Below are positions 1 through 7,957 of a stretch of 40,074 nucleotides of DNA, one piece after another. Source of the stretch: an uncultured Collinsella sp. (GTDB taxonomy: Bacteria; Actinomycetota; Coriobacteriia; Coriobacteriales; Coriobacteriaceae). Below the pieces are notes generated by a model. That model was given only the letters and a program-made list of their open reading frames with translations. It made no database searches and was not told the DNA's origin. Location: positions 1 to 40,074 of the forward strand of contig CAKTWK010000018.1 of assembly GCA_934630735.1 (NCBI GenBank), given 5' to 3'. The position numbers and the translations under genes are program-made. Numbering within the stretch: position 1 is the first letter of the stretch; each line of letters opens with the position of its first letter.

Positions 1-107
1 GCCAGAGCATGGGGGGCACGCCCGGTCCCGTTCCGAACCCGGAAGCTAAGCCCCATCGCGCCGAGAGTACTGCGGGGCCAGCCCGTGGGAGGCCAGGGCG
101 CCGCTGA
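1..107 (+). rRNA. rrf: 5S ribosomal RNA, 5' end cut off by the window
   Basis: The first bases carry the conserved 5S core, including CCCGGTCCCGTTCCGAACCC, then GGAAGCTAAGCCCC, then GTACTGCGGGG and CCCGTGGGAG. Roughly the first 10 bases, including the 5' strand of helix I, lie outside the window. The 3' boundary near 107 is estimated from the end of the helix I 3' strand. A strong intrinsic terminator follows at 144-175, so this is probably the last gene of an rRNA operon whose 16S and 23S genes lie upstream. Confidence 0.93.
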
Positions 108-143
108 CCGGTGGACGGCACCGAGCCGTCGCAACGGACTTAG

Positions 144-175
144 AAGGGGGAGGCCTCGCGGCCTCCCCCTTTTTT
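144..175 (+). terminator. Intrinsic terminator of the rRNA operon
   Basis: A perfect 12-bp stem pairs 144-155 (AAGGGGGAGGCC) with 160-171 (GGCCTCCCCCTT) around the loop TCGC, followed directly by a T run (170-175). This is a textbook Rho-independent terminator 37 bases after the 5S rRNA. Confidence 0.92.
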
Positions 176-302
176 GCGTTTGATAGAGAGCTGTAATACA
201 AGAACCCGCCTTCGTTTGGCTTGTCTTACTGTTTGGCTGTATTTTGAGTCCTTCTTTTGTATTTGCGCGATAATAACTCCCATTGGCGTTAGGGAGGACT
301 TG

Positions 303-944
303 ATGTTTACCGTTTTTGTCTTGGGCAATATTGCTTCGGGTAAGTCGACTGCCTGCCGCTATCTCGAATCCCATGGAGCCATGCTTATCGATCTGGACGA
401 GCTTGCCAAATCGCTGTATGTGCCAGGCTCCGATATCGTCAATGCCCTCGCGGAAGAGTTCGGTTGGGACATTCTGGACGGGGAGGGCGGTATTCGCCGC
501 AATGTCCTCGCTGCTCGAGCTTTCGCCTCTCCTGATACAGTTGCGCGGCTCAACGACATCGTTCATCCGGTTCTCATCGAACAGCTGTCACTGAGGATTC
601 TTGATCCGGTTTGCTGCACGGTTTCGTCCCCCCGTTACCCCTTTGCGGTTGTCGAGGTTTCTGCCCCGACTGGGTTTGAGGATGCTTTTGGCCTGGCTGA
701 TGAAATTCTGGTTATCAGTGCTCCTTTGGCAGTTCGTCGCGAGCGTGCCATTCATCGTGGTATGGAGTCCTCTGATTTTGATGCTCGCTCTGCATGCCAA
801 CCTGATGAGGCTTCGCTTTGCAATCTCGCTACGACGGTAATCGATAATGCGGCAGGCGATAATTCGCTCTTTGAACAACTGGACGCATGGCTTGCGCGCC
901 ATGGCTTCGGGGATGTAGCGGATAAGGAGGAGGCCGATGCCTAA
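303..944 (+). CDS. coaE: Dephospho-CoA kinase
   Basis: Cytosolic enzyme of the last step of coenzyme A synthesis: ATP-dependent 3'-phosphorylation of dephospho-CoA. The 213-residue product has a P-loop GNIASGKS at residues 8-15, the acidic motif IDLD at 29-32 and the family motif IVHP at 86-89. The helical lid follows, with RRERAIHRG and a degenerate R-x-x-x-Q element. Length is normal for the family (about 200 residues). I chose the ATG at 303 because GGGAGG lies about 6 bases upstream and the P-loop then sits at the usual distance from the N-terminus; an in-frame ATG at 174 would add 43 unlikely residues starting inside the rRNA terminator. The stop overlaps the next gene by 8 bases, suggesting translational coupling. 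Confidence 0.9.
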   Translation: MFTVFVLGNIASGKSTACRYLESHGAMLIDLDELAKSLYVPGSDIVNALAEEFGWDILDGEGGIRRNVLAARAFASPDTVARLNDIVHPVLIEQLSLRILDPVCCTVSSPRYPFAVVEVSAPTGFEDAFGLADEILVISAPLAVRRERAIHRGMESSDFDARSACQPDEASLCNLATTVIDNAAGDNSLFEQLDAWLARHGFGDVADKEEADA

Positions 945-1518
945 GACACGTTTCTTTACGTGGTATCGCGTGGCGCCACTTGCCGTTGTGTTCGTCTTCG
1001 GCCTTATTTCGCTCGTCTATTCGTATGCTCCTGCCGCCTTCTTTAGGCCTTTGTATCCAATTGACTACGAGGCGTACGTAAAGCAATCGAGCATTTCGCA
1101 CAATCTTGATCCGTATCTGGTGTGTGCTGTCATAAAGTCGGAATCGAATTGGGATCCCCAGGCCGAGTCGAATCAAGGCGCTCGGGGATTGATGCAGCTG
1201 ATGCCCGAGACTGCCCAGGATATGATTGCCAAGGGTCTTGTCGATGGTAGTGAGTATTCAGCCGACAACCTTAACGATCCCGCTACGAACATCGAGTTTG
1301 GCTGTGCGTATCTTTCGTATCTTCTAACGTATTTTAACGGGTCGACTGACAGTGCCATTGCCGCCTATAACGCCGGTATGGGCAATGTCGACGGATGGGC
1401 GCAGCAGAGCACATCGCTTCATAATGCAATCACCTTTCCCGAGACACAGGCGTATCTGATTCGTGTCAATAATGCCTGGGTTCGCTACAAGACCCTCTAT
1501 CCCGATCGGTTCGTATAG
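937..1518 (+). CDS. Membrane-anchored lytic transglycosylase (SLT family)
   Basis: Probable peptidoglycan lytic transglycosylase acting outside the membrane. The 193-residue protein has one hydrophobic segment at about residues 11-32 (signal anchor; no lipobox) and then a compact goose-lysozyme-type SLT domain. Its catalytic Glu69 lies in VIKSESNWDP, followed by GARGLMQLMPETA at 81-93 and AYNAGMGN at 143-150. All three are hallmark motifs of the Slt70/MltE-like catalytic fold. It overlaps coaE by 8 bases, with a GGAGGAGG ribosome site inside coaE, and ends about 50 bases before uvrB. The family assignment is strong. The exact role (septal cleavage, wall turnover or assembly of an envelope machine) cannot be read from the sequence. 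Confidence 0.88.
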   Translation: MPKTRFFTWYRVAPLAVVFVFGLISLVYSYAPAAFFRPLYPIDYEAYVKQSSISHNLDPYLVCAVIKSESNWDPQAESNQGARGLMQLMPETAQDMIAKGLVDGSEYSADNLNDPATNIEFGCAYLSYLLTYFNGSTDSAIAAYNAGMGNVDGWAQQSTSLHNAITFPETQAYLIRVNNAWVRYKTLYPDRFV

Positions 1519-1538
1519 GACTATGCCTGCCGCCTGCG

Positions 1539-1544
1539 TATACT
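1539..1544 (+). promoter_or_regulatory. Possible -10 element before uvrB
   Basis: TATACT, one mismatch from the sigma-70/SigA -10 consensus, lies 25 bases before the uvrB start, but no good -35 hexamer is seen at 16-18 bases. The same hexamer precedes the YbaK-family and rapZ genes. No SOS-box-like sequence is visible in this short gap. Confidence 0.3.
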
Positions 1545-1569
1545 GCAGATATATGAGTTAGGAGTATCC

Positions 1570-3810
1570 ATGGCGGAATTTGAAGTTGAGCGTGTTGGAG
1601 GAGAGCTCAAACGTTTTGGCGTTGAGGGCTCTGAGGTGCCGTTTGAGGTCGTGTCTCCATACGAGCCCGCTGGTTCCCAGCCTAAGGCCATTGAGTCGCT
1701 TGTGCAGGGCGTGAGGGACGGAGATCGCTATCAGGTTTTGCTGGGCGTGACTGGTTCGGGCAAGACCTTCACGATGGCTAAGACTATTGAGGCCCTGGGG
1801 AAGCCGACGCTGGTCATGGCTCCCAATAAAACCCTCGCCGCCCAGCTTGCGAGCGAGCTCAAAGAATTCTTTCCCAACAACGCCGTGGTCTACTTTGTCT
1901 CGTACTACGACTATTATCAGCCCGAGGCATATGTACCGCAGAGTGATACGTATATCGAGAAGGATTCCTCGATTAACGAAGAGGTCGAGATGCTGCGACA
2001 TCAGGCGACCGCCTCGCTGCTATCTCGACGCGATGTGATCGTCGTCGCATCGGTCTCGTGTATCTATGGCATTGGCTCTCCCGAGGACTATGCGGGCCTA
2101 GCTCCGAACGTCGACAAGAAGGTGCCGCTCGAGCGCGATGACTTTATCCATGCGCTTATCGATATCCAGTACGATCGCAATGACTATGATTTGGCACGTG
2201 GCACCTTCCGCGTGCGCGGCGATGTCGTCGACGTGTATCCGCCCTATGCCGAGCACCCGTTGCGGTTTGAGTTCTTTGGCGACGAGGTCGAGCTGATTGC
2301 CGAGATTGATGAGGTCACCGGCGAGATGCTGCGTGAGTACGAGGCTATTCCCGTGTGGCCGGCCTCGCACTACGTGACTGAGAAGCCTAAGGTCAAAGCG
2401 GCTCTGAAATCAATCAGCGAAGAGTGCGAGAAGCGTGTGGCCGAGCTCAAAGCGACCGACAAGTTGCTCGAGGCGCAGCGTCTGCAGCAGCGTACCGACT
2501 ATGATCTCGAGATGCTCGAGACCATGGGTTTTTGTAACGGTATCGAGAACTACTCGCGTCATCTGGACGGCCGAAAACCGGGCGAGCCGCCGTTTACCCT
2601 GATCGATTACTTTCCTAAGGACATGCTCTGCATCATCGATGAGAGCCATGTAACGGTGCCGCAGATCCGCGGCATGCACGAAGGCGACCGCTCGCGTAAG
2701 GTGACGCTGGTGGAGCATGGTTTTCGTCTGCCTTCGGCACTCGATAACCGCCCGCTTCGTTTCGATGAGTTTGAGGCGAGGATTCCCCAGTTCATCTACG
2801 TTTCGGCCACGCCGGGCGACTATGAGCTGCGGGTTAGCCAGAATGACGTTGAGCAGATTATTCGTCCGACCGGTCTGCTCGACCCCAAGATCGATGTGCG
2901 TCCGGTTCGTGGGCAGATTGACGATCTTGAGGACGAGATTCGCGAGCGCGTTGCCCGCAAGGAGCGCGTGCTGGTGACCACGCTCACCAAGCGCATGGCC
3001 GAGGACCTGACCGACCATCTGCTTGATGCCGGCATTAAGGTCAATTACATGCACTCCGATACGGCGACGATGGACCGTGTCGAGATCCTGCGAACGCTGC
3101 GCGAGGGAAAGATTGATGTTCTCGTTGGCATCAACCTGCTCCGCGAGGGTCTAGACCTTCCCGAGGTCTCGCTGGTGGCAATTCTCGACGCTGACAAGGA
3201 AGGCTTCTTGCGCAACCGCCGTTCGTTGATTCAGACGATTGGCCGTGCGGCCCGTAATGCCGACGGCGAGGTCATCATGTATGCAGACGTTGTGACCGAT
3301 TCGATGAAAGAAGCCATCGAAGAGACGCAGCGCCGTCGCGAGATTCAGATGGCATATAACGAAGAACATGGCATTGTGCCCAAGACGGTCCGCAAGGCCA
3401 TTAACGACATTTCGAGCTTTATTGCCGAGGCCGAAAAGACTGTGGGCTCGAAGGGACGCTCGAGAGGCGATTCGCTGGGTCACGGTGCGTTCTATACACC
3501 CGACGAAAACGGCGAGGGCGCCGCGCCGGAGACGGTAGCACCCGAGCAGACGCTTGCCGAGCAGCTGGAAGGGCTACCGCATGACGAGCTCGTACGGATT
3601 GTCGAGACCATGGAGGAAGACATGCGTAACGCTTCCGCCGCCATGGACTTTGAGGAGGCGGCACGTCTGCGCGATGCCGTCGTTCAGATTCGAGCGATGC
3701 TTGAGGGCGCATCTGAGGACGAAACGATCGAGCGTTTGCGTTCGCAGGCTCGCAAGGGCTCTGCCTTTGCTTCGGGCAGAAAACGCCAGGGTGCACGATT
3801 CAGGAAGTAG
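1570..3810 (+). CDS. uvrB: Excinuclease ABC subunit B
   Basis: DNA-damage-verifying helicase-like subunit of nucleotide excision repair. It is loaded by UvrA and recruits UvrC. The 746-residue product has Walker A GVTGSGKT at 59-66, the beta-hairpin motif [12 protein letters not shown] starting at residue 112, and DESH (Walker B) at 357-360. The helicase C-terminal motifs [15 protein letters not shown] and QTIGRAARN are present, as is a C-terminal UVR domain (about 680-715, [11 protein letters not shown]) that contacts UvrC. It carries about 20 extra N-terminal residues relative to short homologues and a low-complexity linker before the UVR domain. The start has TTAGGAG about 7 bases upstream. 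uvrA and uvrC lie further along the same strand. Confidence 0.97.
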   Translation: MAEFEVERVGGELKRFGVEGSEVPFEVVSPYEPAGSQPKAIESLVQGVRDGDRYQVLLGVTGSGKTFTMAKTIEALGKPTLVMAPNKTLAAQLASELKEFFPNNAVVYFVSYYDYYQPEAYVPQSDTYIEKDSSINEEVEMLRHQATASLLSRRDVIVVASVSCIYGIGSPEDYAGLAPNVDKKVPLERDDFIHALIDIQYDRNDYDLARGTFRVRGDVVDVYPPYAEHPLRFEFFGDEVELIAEIDEVTGEMLREYEAIPVWPASHYVTEKPKVKAALKSISEECEKRVAELKATDKLLEAQRLQQRTDYDLEMLETMGFCNGIENYSRHLDGRKPGEPPFTLIDYFPKDMLCIIDESHVTVPQIRGMHEGDRSRKVTLVEHGFRLPSALDNRPLRFDEFEARIPQFIYVSATPGDYELRVSQNDVEQIIRPTGLLDPKIDVRPVRGQIDDLEDEIRERVARKERVLVTTLTKRMAEDLTDHLLDAGIKVNYMHSDTATMDRVEILRTLREGKIDVLVGINLLREGLDLPEVSLVAILDADKEGFLRNRRSLIQTIGRAARNADGEVIMYADVVTDSMKEAIEETQRRREIQMAYNEEHGIVPKTVRKAINDISSFIAEAEKTVGSKGRSRGDSLGHGAFYTPDENGEGAAPETVAPEQTLAEQLEGLPHDELVRIVETMEEDMRNASAAMDFEEAARLRDAVVQIRAMLEGASEDETIERLRSQARKGSAFASGRKRQGARFRK

Positions 3811-3813
3811 CGA

Positions 3814-3849
3814 ACAGGCCCCGAGTTCCCTGTGGAGCTCGGGGCCTGT
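3814..3849. terminator. Bidirectional hairpin terminator between convergent operons
   Basis: ACAGGCCCCGAG (3814-3825) pairs perfectly with CTCGGGGCCTGT (3838-3849), and the inner bases 3826-3829 and 3834-3837 extend the stem to 16 bp with a CTGT loop. It sits 4 bases after the uvrB stop and 27 bases from the stop of the minus-strand oxidoreductase. T-tracts are weak on both sides, so strength is uncertain. Confidence 0.7.
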
Positions 3850-3875
3850 GTCGTTCGGACGCGGGAGTTCGTGCG

Positions 3876-5516
3876 CTAGAGGTCTGCTATCAGCGCCTCA
3901 GCGCAACGGATGCCGTCGGTGGCGGCACTCATGATGCCGCCGGCATATCCGGCACCCTCGCCGCAAGGGTAAAGGCCCGGAGTCGACACGGCGTGGCATG
4001 TTCGATCGCGGGTGACGGTGACCGGGGAGCTCGAACGCGTCTCCACGCCAGTGAGGACCGCATCGGAGCGGTCAAAGCCACGCAGTTTCTTACCGAGCAG
4101 GGGAATTCCCAAACGAAGCGATTCGACGATATGCTGCGGGAGGGCATCGTCGATCGCCGTCCAGGTCACGCCAAGTGGATAGGTTGGTTTTACCTTTCCG
4201 GGTGCCGTACTGGCGCGTCTAGCAAGGAAATCTCCGACGAGCTGTGCCGGCGCGTTCCAGTTGGAGCCACCCAGGCGATAGGCGGCTCGCTCGCAGGCGC
4301 GCTGGAGTTCAATGCCTGCGAGTGGATCATCGTCGGGAAGGTCGTCAGGTGTGACGTTAACGAGTAGGGCGGCATTTGCGTTGCGCCCGTCGCGGGCATT
4401 GAGGCTGGCACCGTTGACGCACAGATGGCCCTGCTCGGAAGAAGCTGCGACAACCTGTCCGCCGGGGCACATGCAAAACGAGAACACGCTGCGGCCGTTG
4501 GGGAGATGGGCAACAAGCTTGTAGGGGGCCGCTCCGAGTGCCGGGTGCCCCGCTGAAGGGCCATATTGGGCACGGTCGATGTCGCGCTGTGGATGCTCGA
4601 TGCGCACACCCATGGCAAAGGTCTTTTGCGCGAGGGCAACGTTATGTTCCTTGAGAAGCTCGAATACGTCGCGGGCGGAATGGCCGCAGGCGAGAATGAG
4701 GCGCTTTGTGGCGATTGTCTCGCCTGTGGTTTCTTGGGGCGTTTGGACATCGATGCCGGTGATGGCGCCAGATCCATCGGTTCGAATATTGACGAGCTTT
4801 GTTCGATAGCGGACGGTTCCACCGAGCTGCTCGATGCGCTGAGAAATGTTGGTGACGACGGTGGGGAGGATGTCGGAGCCAATGTGCGGTTTGGCGTCCC
4901 ACAGGATGTCGCGAGGTGAGCCCGCTTCGACGAAGGTCTCGAGAATCAGTCGATGGGCAGGATTCTTGGTTCCCGTGTTGAGCTTGCCGTCCGAGAAGGT
5001 CCCTGCGCCGCCCAGGCCAAATTGGATATTGCTTTCGGGGTCGAGGGTGCGCTCCTTCAGGAAGAGGTCGATTGCCTGCGAGCGGCGAAGCGCCGGGTCG
5101 CCCCGTTCGATAAGCAAGGGCTTCAGACCCGCTTCGGCAAGGGTGAGTGCGGCGAAAAGGCCAGCGCATCCGGCACCGACGACAACAGGACGCTCTTTGG
5201 GTGCGCCGGAAACGGGGGAGGGGAATGAAGGCTCATTGTCGTCTATCGTGCGCACGCGTGAGCGGTCGCGCTCGGCCACGCTGCCGAGCACTGTCTGCTC
5301 GATGTCTGGGCTCGTCAGCTCAACACGAAAGCTCAGGATGAAATGAACGTCTCGCTTTTTACGGGCGTCGATTGACTTGCGATGGAGCTCAATGGCTTTA
5401 ATCTGGGAATCCTCGCATCGCAGGGCTCGTTTGACGGCGCGTCTACCAATAGCAAGGCAGGCAGTTTCGTCGCCGGCCTCATCGAGTGACGCGTGGACTT
5501 GGGTGATTTCGATCAT
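3876..5516 (-). CDS. FAD-dependent oxidoreductase, COG2509-type
   Basis: Flavoprotein of the uncharacterised 'FAD-dependent dehydrogenase' family (COG2509); the substrate is not known. The 546-residue product has an N-terminal domain of about 100 residues. A Rossmann FAD-binding motif follows (VVVGAGCAGL, GAGCAG at 114-119), then the family signature FGLGGAGTFSDGKLNTG. The C-terminal FAD motif is GLYPCGEGAGYAGGIMSAATDG. The start at 5516 is preceded, in gene orientation, by AAGGAG about 8 bases upstream; a longer frame to 5687 would run into the preceding gene. It is the last gene of a minus-strand group with a HI0933-type flavoprotein and a Mrp ATPase, separated from them by 79 bases containing a hairpin. 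Confidence 0.85.
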   Translation of the reverse strand: MIEITQVHASLDEAGDETACLAIGRRAVKRALRCEDSQIKAIELHRKSIDARKKRDVHFILSFRVELTSPDIEQTVLGSVAERDRSRVRTIDDNEPSFPSPVSGAPKERPVVVGAGCAGLFAALTLAEAGLKPLLIERGDPALRRSQAIDLFLKERTLDPESNIQFGLGGAGTFSDGKLNTGTKNPAHRLILETFVEAGSPRDILWDAKPHIGSDILPTVVTNISQRIEQLGGTVRYRTKLVNIRTDGSGAITGIDVQTPQETTGETIATKRLILACGHSARDVFELLKEHNVALAQKTFAMGVRIEHPQRDIDRAQYGPSAGHPALGAAPYKLVAHLPNGRSVFSFCMCPGGQVVAASSEQGHLCVNGASLNARDGRNANAALLVNVTPDDLPDDDPLAGIELQRACERAAYRLGGSNWNAPAQLVGDFLARRASTAPGKVKPTYPLGVTWTAIDDALPQHIVESLRLGIPLLGKKLRGFDRSDAVLTGVETRSSSPVTVTRDRTCHAVSTPGLYPCGEGAGYAGGIMSAATDGIRCAEALIADL

Positions 5517-5542
5517 CGAGGTCTCCTTAGATGCAAGAAAGA

Positions 5543-5567
5543 GGCCGCCCGGTGTCCCAGACGGCCC
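5543..5567 (-). terminator. Weak hairpin terminator between two flavoprotein genes
   Basis: In minus-strand orientation GGGCCGTC pairs with GGGCGGCC (including U-G pairs) around an 8-base loop and is followed by TCTTTCTT. This could partly terminate transcription, lowering expression of the downstream COG2509-type gene. Confidence 0.45.
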
Positions 5568-5595
5568 GAATGCGTTTTGATTATAGACTGCGCGG

Positions 5596-6867
5596 CTATA
5601 GGCTGCTTGCAGCGCGAATACCCGAGATCCAGGCCCATGCAAGGTTGAAACCACCGCAATCGGCATCGATGTCGAGCGCCTCGCCACAGATGTAAAGTGG
5701 GGCGCCTGCCGCGTTGCTCACGCAGAGGCTGGGAGCTGAGACGCTCTCGATGGGCACGCCGCCGCGCGTGACCTGGGCCGAACGCTCCTCTGTCGTTCCC
5801 TCGACGAGCAGCTTAAAATGCTTGAGGATTGAGACCAGATGGATGACGTCGTGCGACCCGGGGTGGCACTGTTCGAATGCGGTGCAGACAACGTGAGAGA
5901 GCTGCGGGGCGAGCATGCCGTCGAGCCAGCGGGGGTCGCGGGGCGAAAAGCCGCCGAGTAACTCAACTCGCTGATTGAGCATATCGAGCAACTCGTCTTT
6001 GGAGAGGTCGGGGAAAACGTCGAGCAGAATCGTGTCGCCGCGCTGGACGCGACGGGAGAGGTTAAAGGCGGCAACGCCCGAGATGCCAAAGGCTCGGAAG
6101 AGCACTTCGCCGTCTTCGCTCCAGAGCCCCTCGTGATTGCGGGTGAGCGTCAAACGGGCGCGGACGCGAAGGCCATCCAGCGTCTTGAGCGCAGTCTGGT
6201 CGCCGAAGACCGATGCCGACACGGGGCAGAGGACGGGGCGCTGCGGTGTGAGGGAAAGATTGAACGTCTTCGCGATGTCGGCAGGGTTGCCGCCCGTAGC
6301 GATAATTACGGCCTTTGCCTGCAGCGTCTCGTTCGTGCGAGGGGTGTCGGCGAGCGCCTTTCGAAGCGAGCGGAGTTCCGATTTTCGGTCGTCGTGCTTT
6401 TTTGCCTTGAGTGCTCGCGCGGGACGGTCTATTTGGAGCGCCCAGCCCTCGGGAGCTTTGAATGCCGAGGCAACGTTTACTCCACATACCAAGGTGATAC
6501 CCAGGCGATTGCAAGCGTTGAGAAGCGCATCGCGCACCGATTCGGCACGAAGGGAGCGCGGATACAGCCGGCCCTCCTCGGAGGTCGTCATGATGCCCAG
6601 CGAGGAGAAGAAACTGCCGAGCTCTTGCTCAGGCTGGGGACCCATGACGGATTCGACGAATGCGGGGTGGTTGTACCGCTGGAAATCAATTGATTCGTTG
6701 GAAAGGTTGCAGCGGCCGTTGCCGGTCGCAAGGAGTTTAAGGCCGCAGGCGACATCGCGCTCAACGATGCAGACGCTTTTGCCAGCGCGTGCGGCCGTAA
6801 TGGCGGCGGCGAGGCCCGAGGCCCCGCCGCCGATTACCAGGACGTCATAGAAGGCGCTCGCGTTCAC
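5596..6867 (-). CDS. NAD(P)/FAD-dependent oxidoreductase, HI0933/BaiN family
   Basis: Flavoprotein of the HI0933-like family, which includes YhiN and the BaiN proteins linked to bile-acid 7-dehydroxylation; its substrate here is unknown. The 423-residue product begins with the dinucleotide-binding motif DVLVIGGGASGLAAA (GGGASG at 13-18). The family hallmark KLLATGNGRCNLSN follows at about 44-57. It ends with the conserved YICGEALDIDADCGGFNLAWAWISG, which closes the FAD site. The start is GTG at 6867, directly abutting the TAA of the upstream Mrp gene (0-base gap), so translation is probably coupled. BaiN membership alone does not show bile-acid activity, because the family is widespread. Confidence 0.85.
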   Translation of the reverse strand: MNASAFYDVLVIGGGASGLAAAITAARAGKSVCIVERDVACGLKLLATGNGRCNLSNESIDFQRYNHPAFVESVMGPQPEQELGSFFSSLGIMTTSEEGRLYPRSLRAESVRDALLNACNRLGITLVCGVNVASAFKAPEGWALQIDRPARALKAKKHDDRKSELRSLRKALADTPRTNETLQAKAVIIATGGNPADIAKTFNLSLTPQRPVLCPVSASVFGDQTALKTLDGLRVRARLTLTRNHEGLWSEDGEVLFRAFGISGVAAFNLSRRVQRGDTILLDVFPDLSKDELLDMLNQRVELLGGFSPRDPRWLDGMLAPQLSHVVCTAFEQCHPGSHDVIHLVSILKHFKLLVEGTTEERSAQVTRGGVPIESVSAPSLCVSNAAGAPLYICGEALDIDADCGGFNLAWAWISGIRAASSL

Positions 6868-7698
6868 TTAGGCCTCGTCGGTCTCGTGCGGGGCGATGGC
6901 CTCGACGGCAGAGACGGCCTTGGGCAGCATGCCATCGGGCAGCGCGGTCTCGACTTCACCCTTATCGCAGGCCTCGGCGAGCGACGGATTGATGGGAAGC
7001 TGACCCAAGATGTCGAGGTTGTAACGCTCGGCGACTTCGGGGAGCTTGCTCTTGCCAAAGACCTCGATCTTCTTGCCGCAATCGGGGCACTCGATATAGC
7101 TCATGTTTTCGACGATTCCCAGAATGGGGACGTTCATCTTCTCGGCCATGTTGACCGCCTTGGCGACGATCATCGAGACCAGATCCTGCGGGCTCGTGAC
7201 GATGACGATGCCATCGACGGGCAGCGACTGGAAGACGGTGAGGGCGACGTCGCCCGTTCCCGGAGGCATGTCGACCAGCAGGTAGTCGATGGGGCCCCAT
7301 GAGGTTTCGCTCCAGAACTGCCTGATGGCACCCGCGATAACCGGACCGCGCCAGAGGACGGGGTCGGTTTCGTTTTGGAGCAGCAGGTTAGAGCTCATAA
7401 CCTTGACGCCGTGCTCGGAGATTTCGGGCAGCATAAGGTTGCCGAGGGCATGGACGTGGCGTCCGCTCATGCCGAACATCTTAGGGATAGAGGGGCCGGT
7501 AATATCGGCATCGAGGACGCCGACCTTGTGACCATGGCGGGAAAGCTCCGTTGCGATGGCGCCGGTGACGAATGACTTGCCGACGCCGCCCTTACCGGAA
7601 AGCACGGCGATAACGCGCTTGACCTCGGACAGCGTATTCTCCTCAAATTGCGACGGCGACGTTTGCCCGCCGGCTGCCTGTGCGTGCTCGCAACCCAT
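6868..7698 (-). CDS. mrp: Mrp/ApbC-family iron-sulfur cluster carrier ATPase
   Basis: Cytosolic P-loop NTPase of the Mrp/NBP35 family, thought to carry Fe-S clusters to target apoproteins. The 276-residue product has the deviant Walker A GKGGVGKS at 35-42, the Mrp motif VLDADITGPSIPKMFG at 61-76, DMPPGTGD at 143-150, and a CxxC pair (Cys204 and Cys207 in YIECPDCGKK) that in the family bridges a cluster at the dimer interface. The start is ATG 7698, with AAAGGAG upstream in gene orientation; an upstream extension to 7755 has no ribosome site. It is the promoter-proximal gene of the minus-strand operon with two flavoproteins. Confidence 0.9.
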   Translation of the reverse strand: MGCEHAQAAGGQTSPSQFEENTLSEVKRVIAVLSGKGGVGKSFVTGAIATELSRHGHKVGVLDADITGPSIPKMFGMSGRHVHALGNLMLPEISEHGVKVMSSNLLLQNETDPVLWRGPVIAGAIRQFWSETSWGPIDYLLVDMPPGTGDVALTVFQSLPVDGIVIVTSPQDLVSMIVAKAVNMAEKMNVPILGIVENMSYIECPDCGKKIEVFGKSKLPEVAERYNLDILGQLPINPSLAEACDKGEVETALPDGMLPKAVSAVEAIAPHETDEA

Positions 7699-7753
7699 GT
7701 TTGACTCCTTTGTATATGTTGGGGCCGGAGCCCCTCGGTGTGACACGAGCGTC

Positions 7754-7783
7754 ATTGTACCCTCGTTTGCGAGCGGGAGTCAT
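7754..7783 (-). promoter_or_regulatory. Probable promoter of the mrp-flavoprotein operon
   Basis: Reading the minus strand, ATGACT (7783-7778) and TACAAT (7759-7754) are separated by 18 bases, matching SigA -35 and -10 at 4/6 and 5/6. Transcription would begin near 7747. The leader contains a short GGGGC-CGGA-GCCCC hairpin (7721-7734) before the ribosome site. Confidence 0.5.
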
Positions 7784-7883
7784 TCATGATGCGTGGTAGG
7801 TGATCGACGGTATTCGAAAGTACGGTCCGAGCGTGCAGTCTGCGGCGTCAGGCAACGCAAAAGGTCTGCGAATCTTGTATTAC

Positions 7884-7897
7884 GAACATCTGTGCGC
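7884..7897 (+). promoter_or_regulatory. LexA (SOS) box-like operator before uvrA
   Basis: CGAACATCTGTGCG matches 12 of 14 positions of the Gram-positive/actinobacterial SOS box CGAACATATGTTCG. It lies 61 bases before the uvrA ribosome site region and start, just upstream of a TAAACT hexamer (7910-7915) that could act as -10. This placement fits LexA repression of uvrA. No comparable site was seen before uvrB or uvrC. Confidence 0.65.
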
Positions 7898-7957
7898 GTC
7901 GAGTGCGCTAAACTCATCGTCAGTGTGATTTGAAGTTGTAGGAGGCAAGGAGCTTCC

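Noticed and set aside
174..302. Longer coaE starting at 174
   Set aside because: The extra 43 residues begin inside the rRNA terminator, have no ribosome site, and push the P-loop far from the N-terminus.
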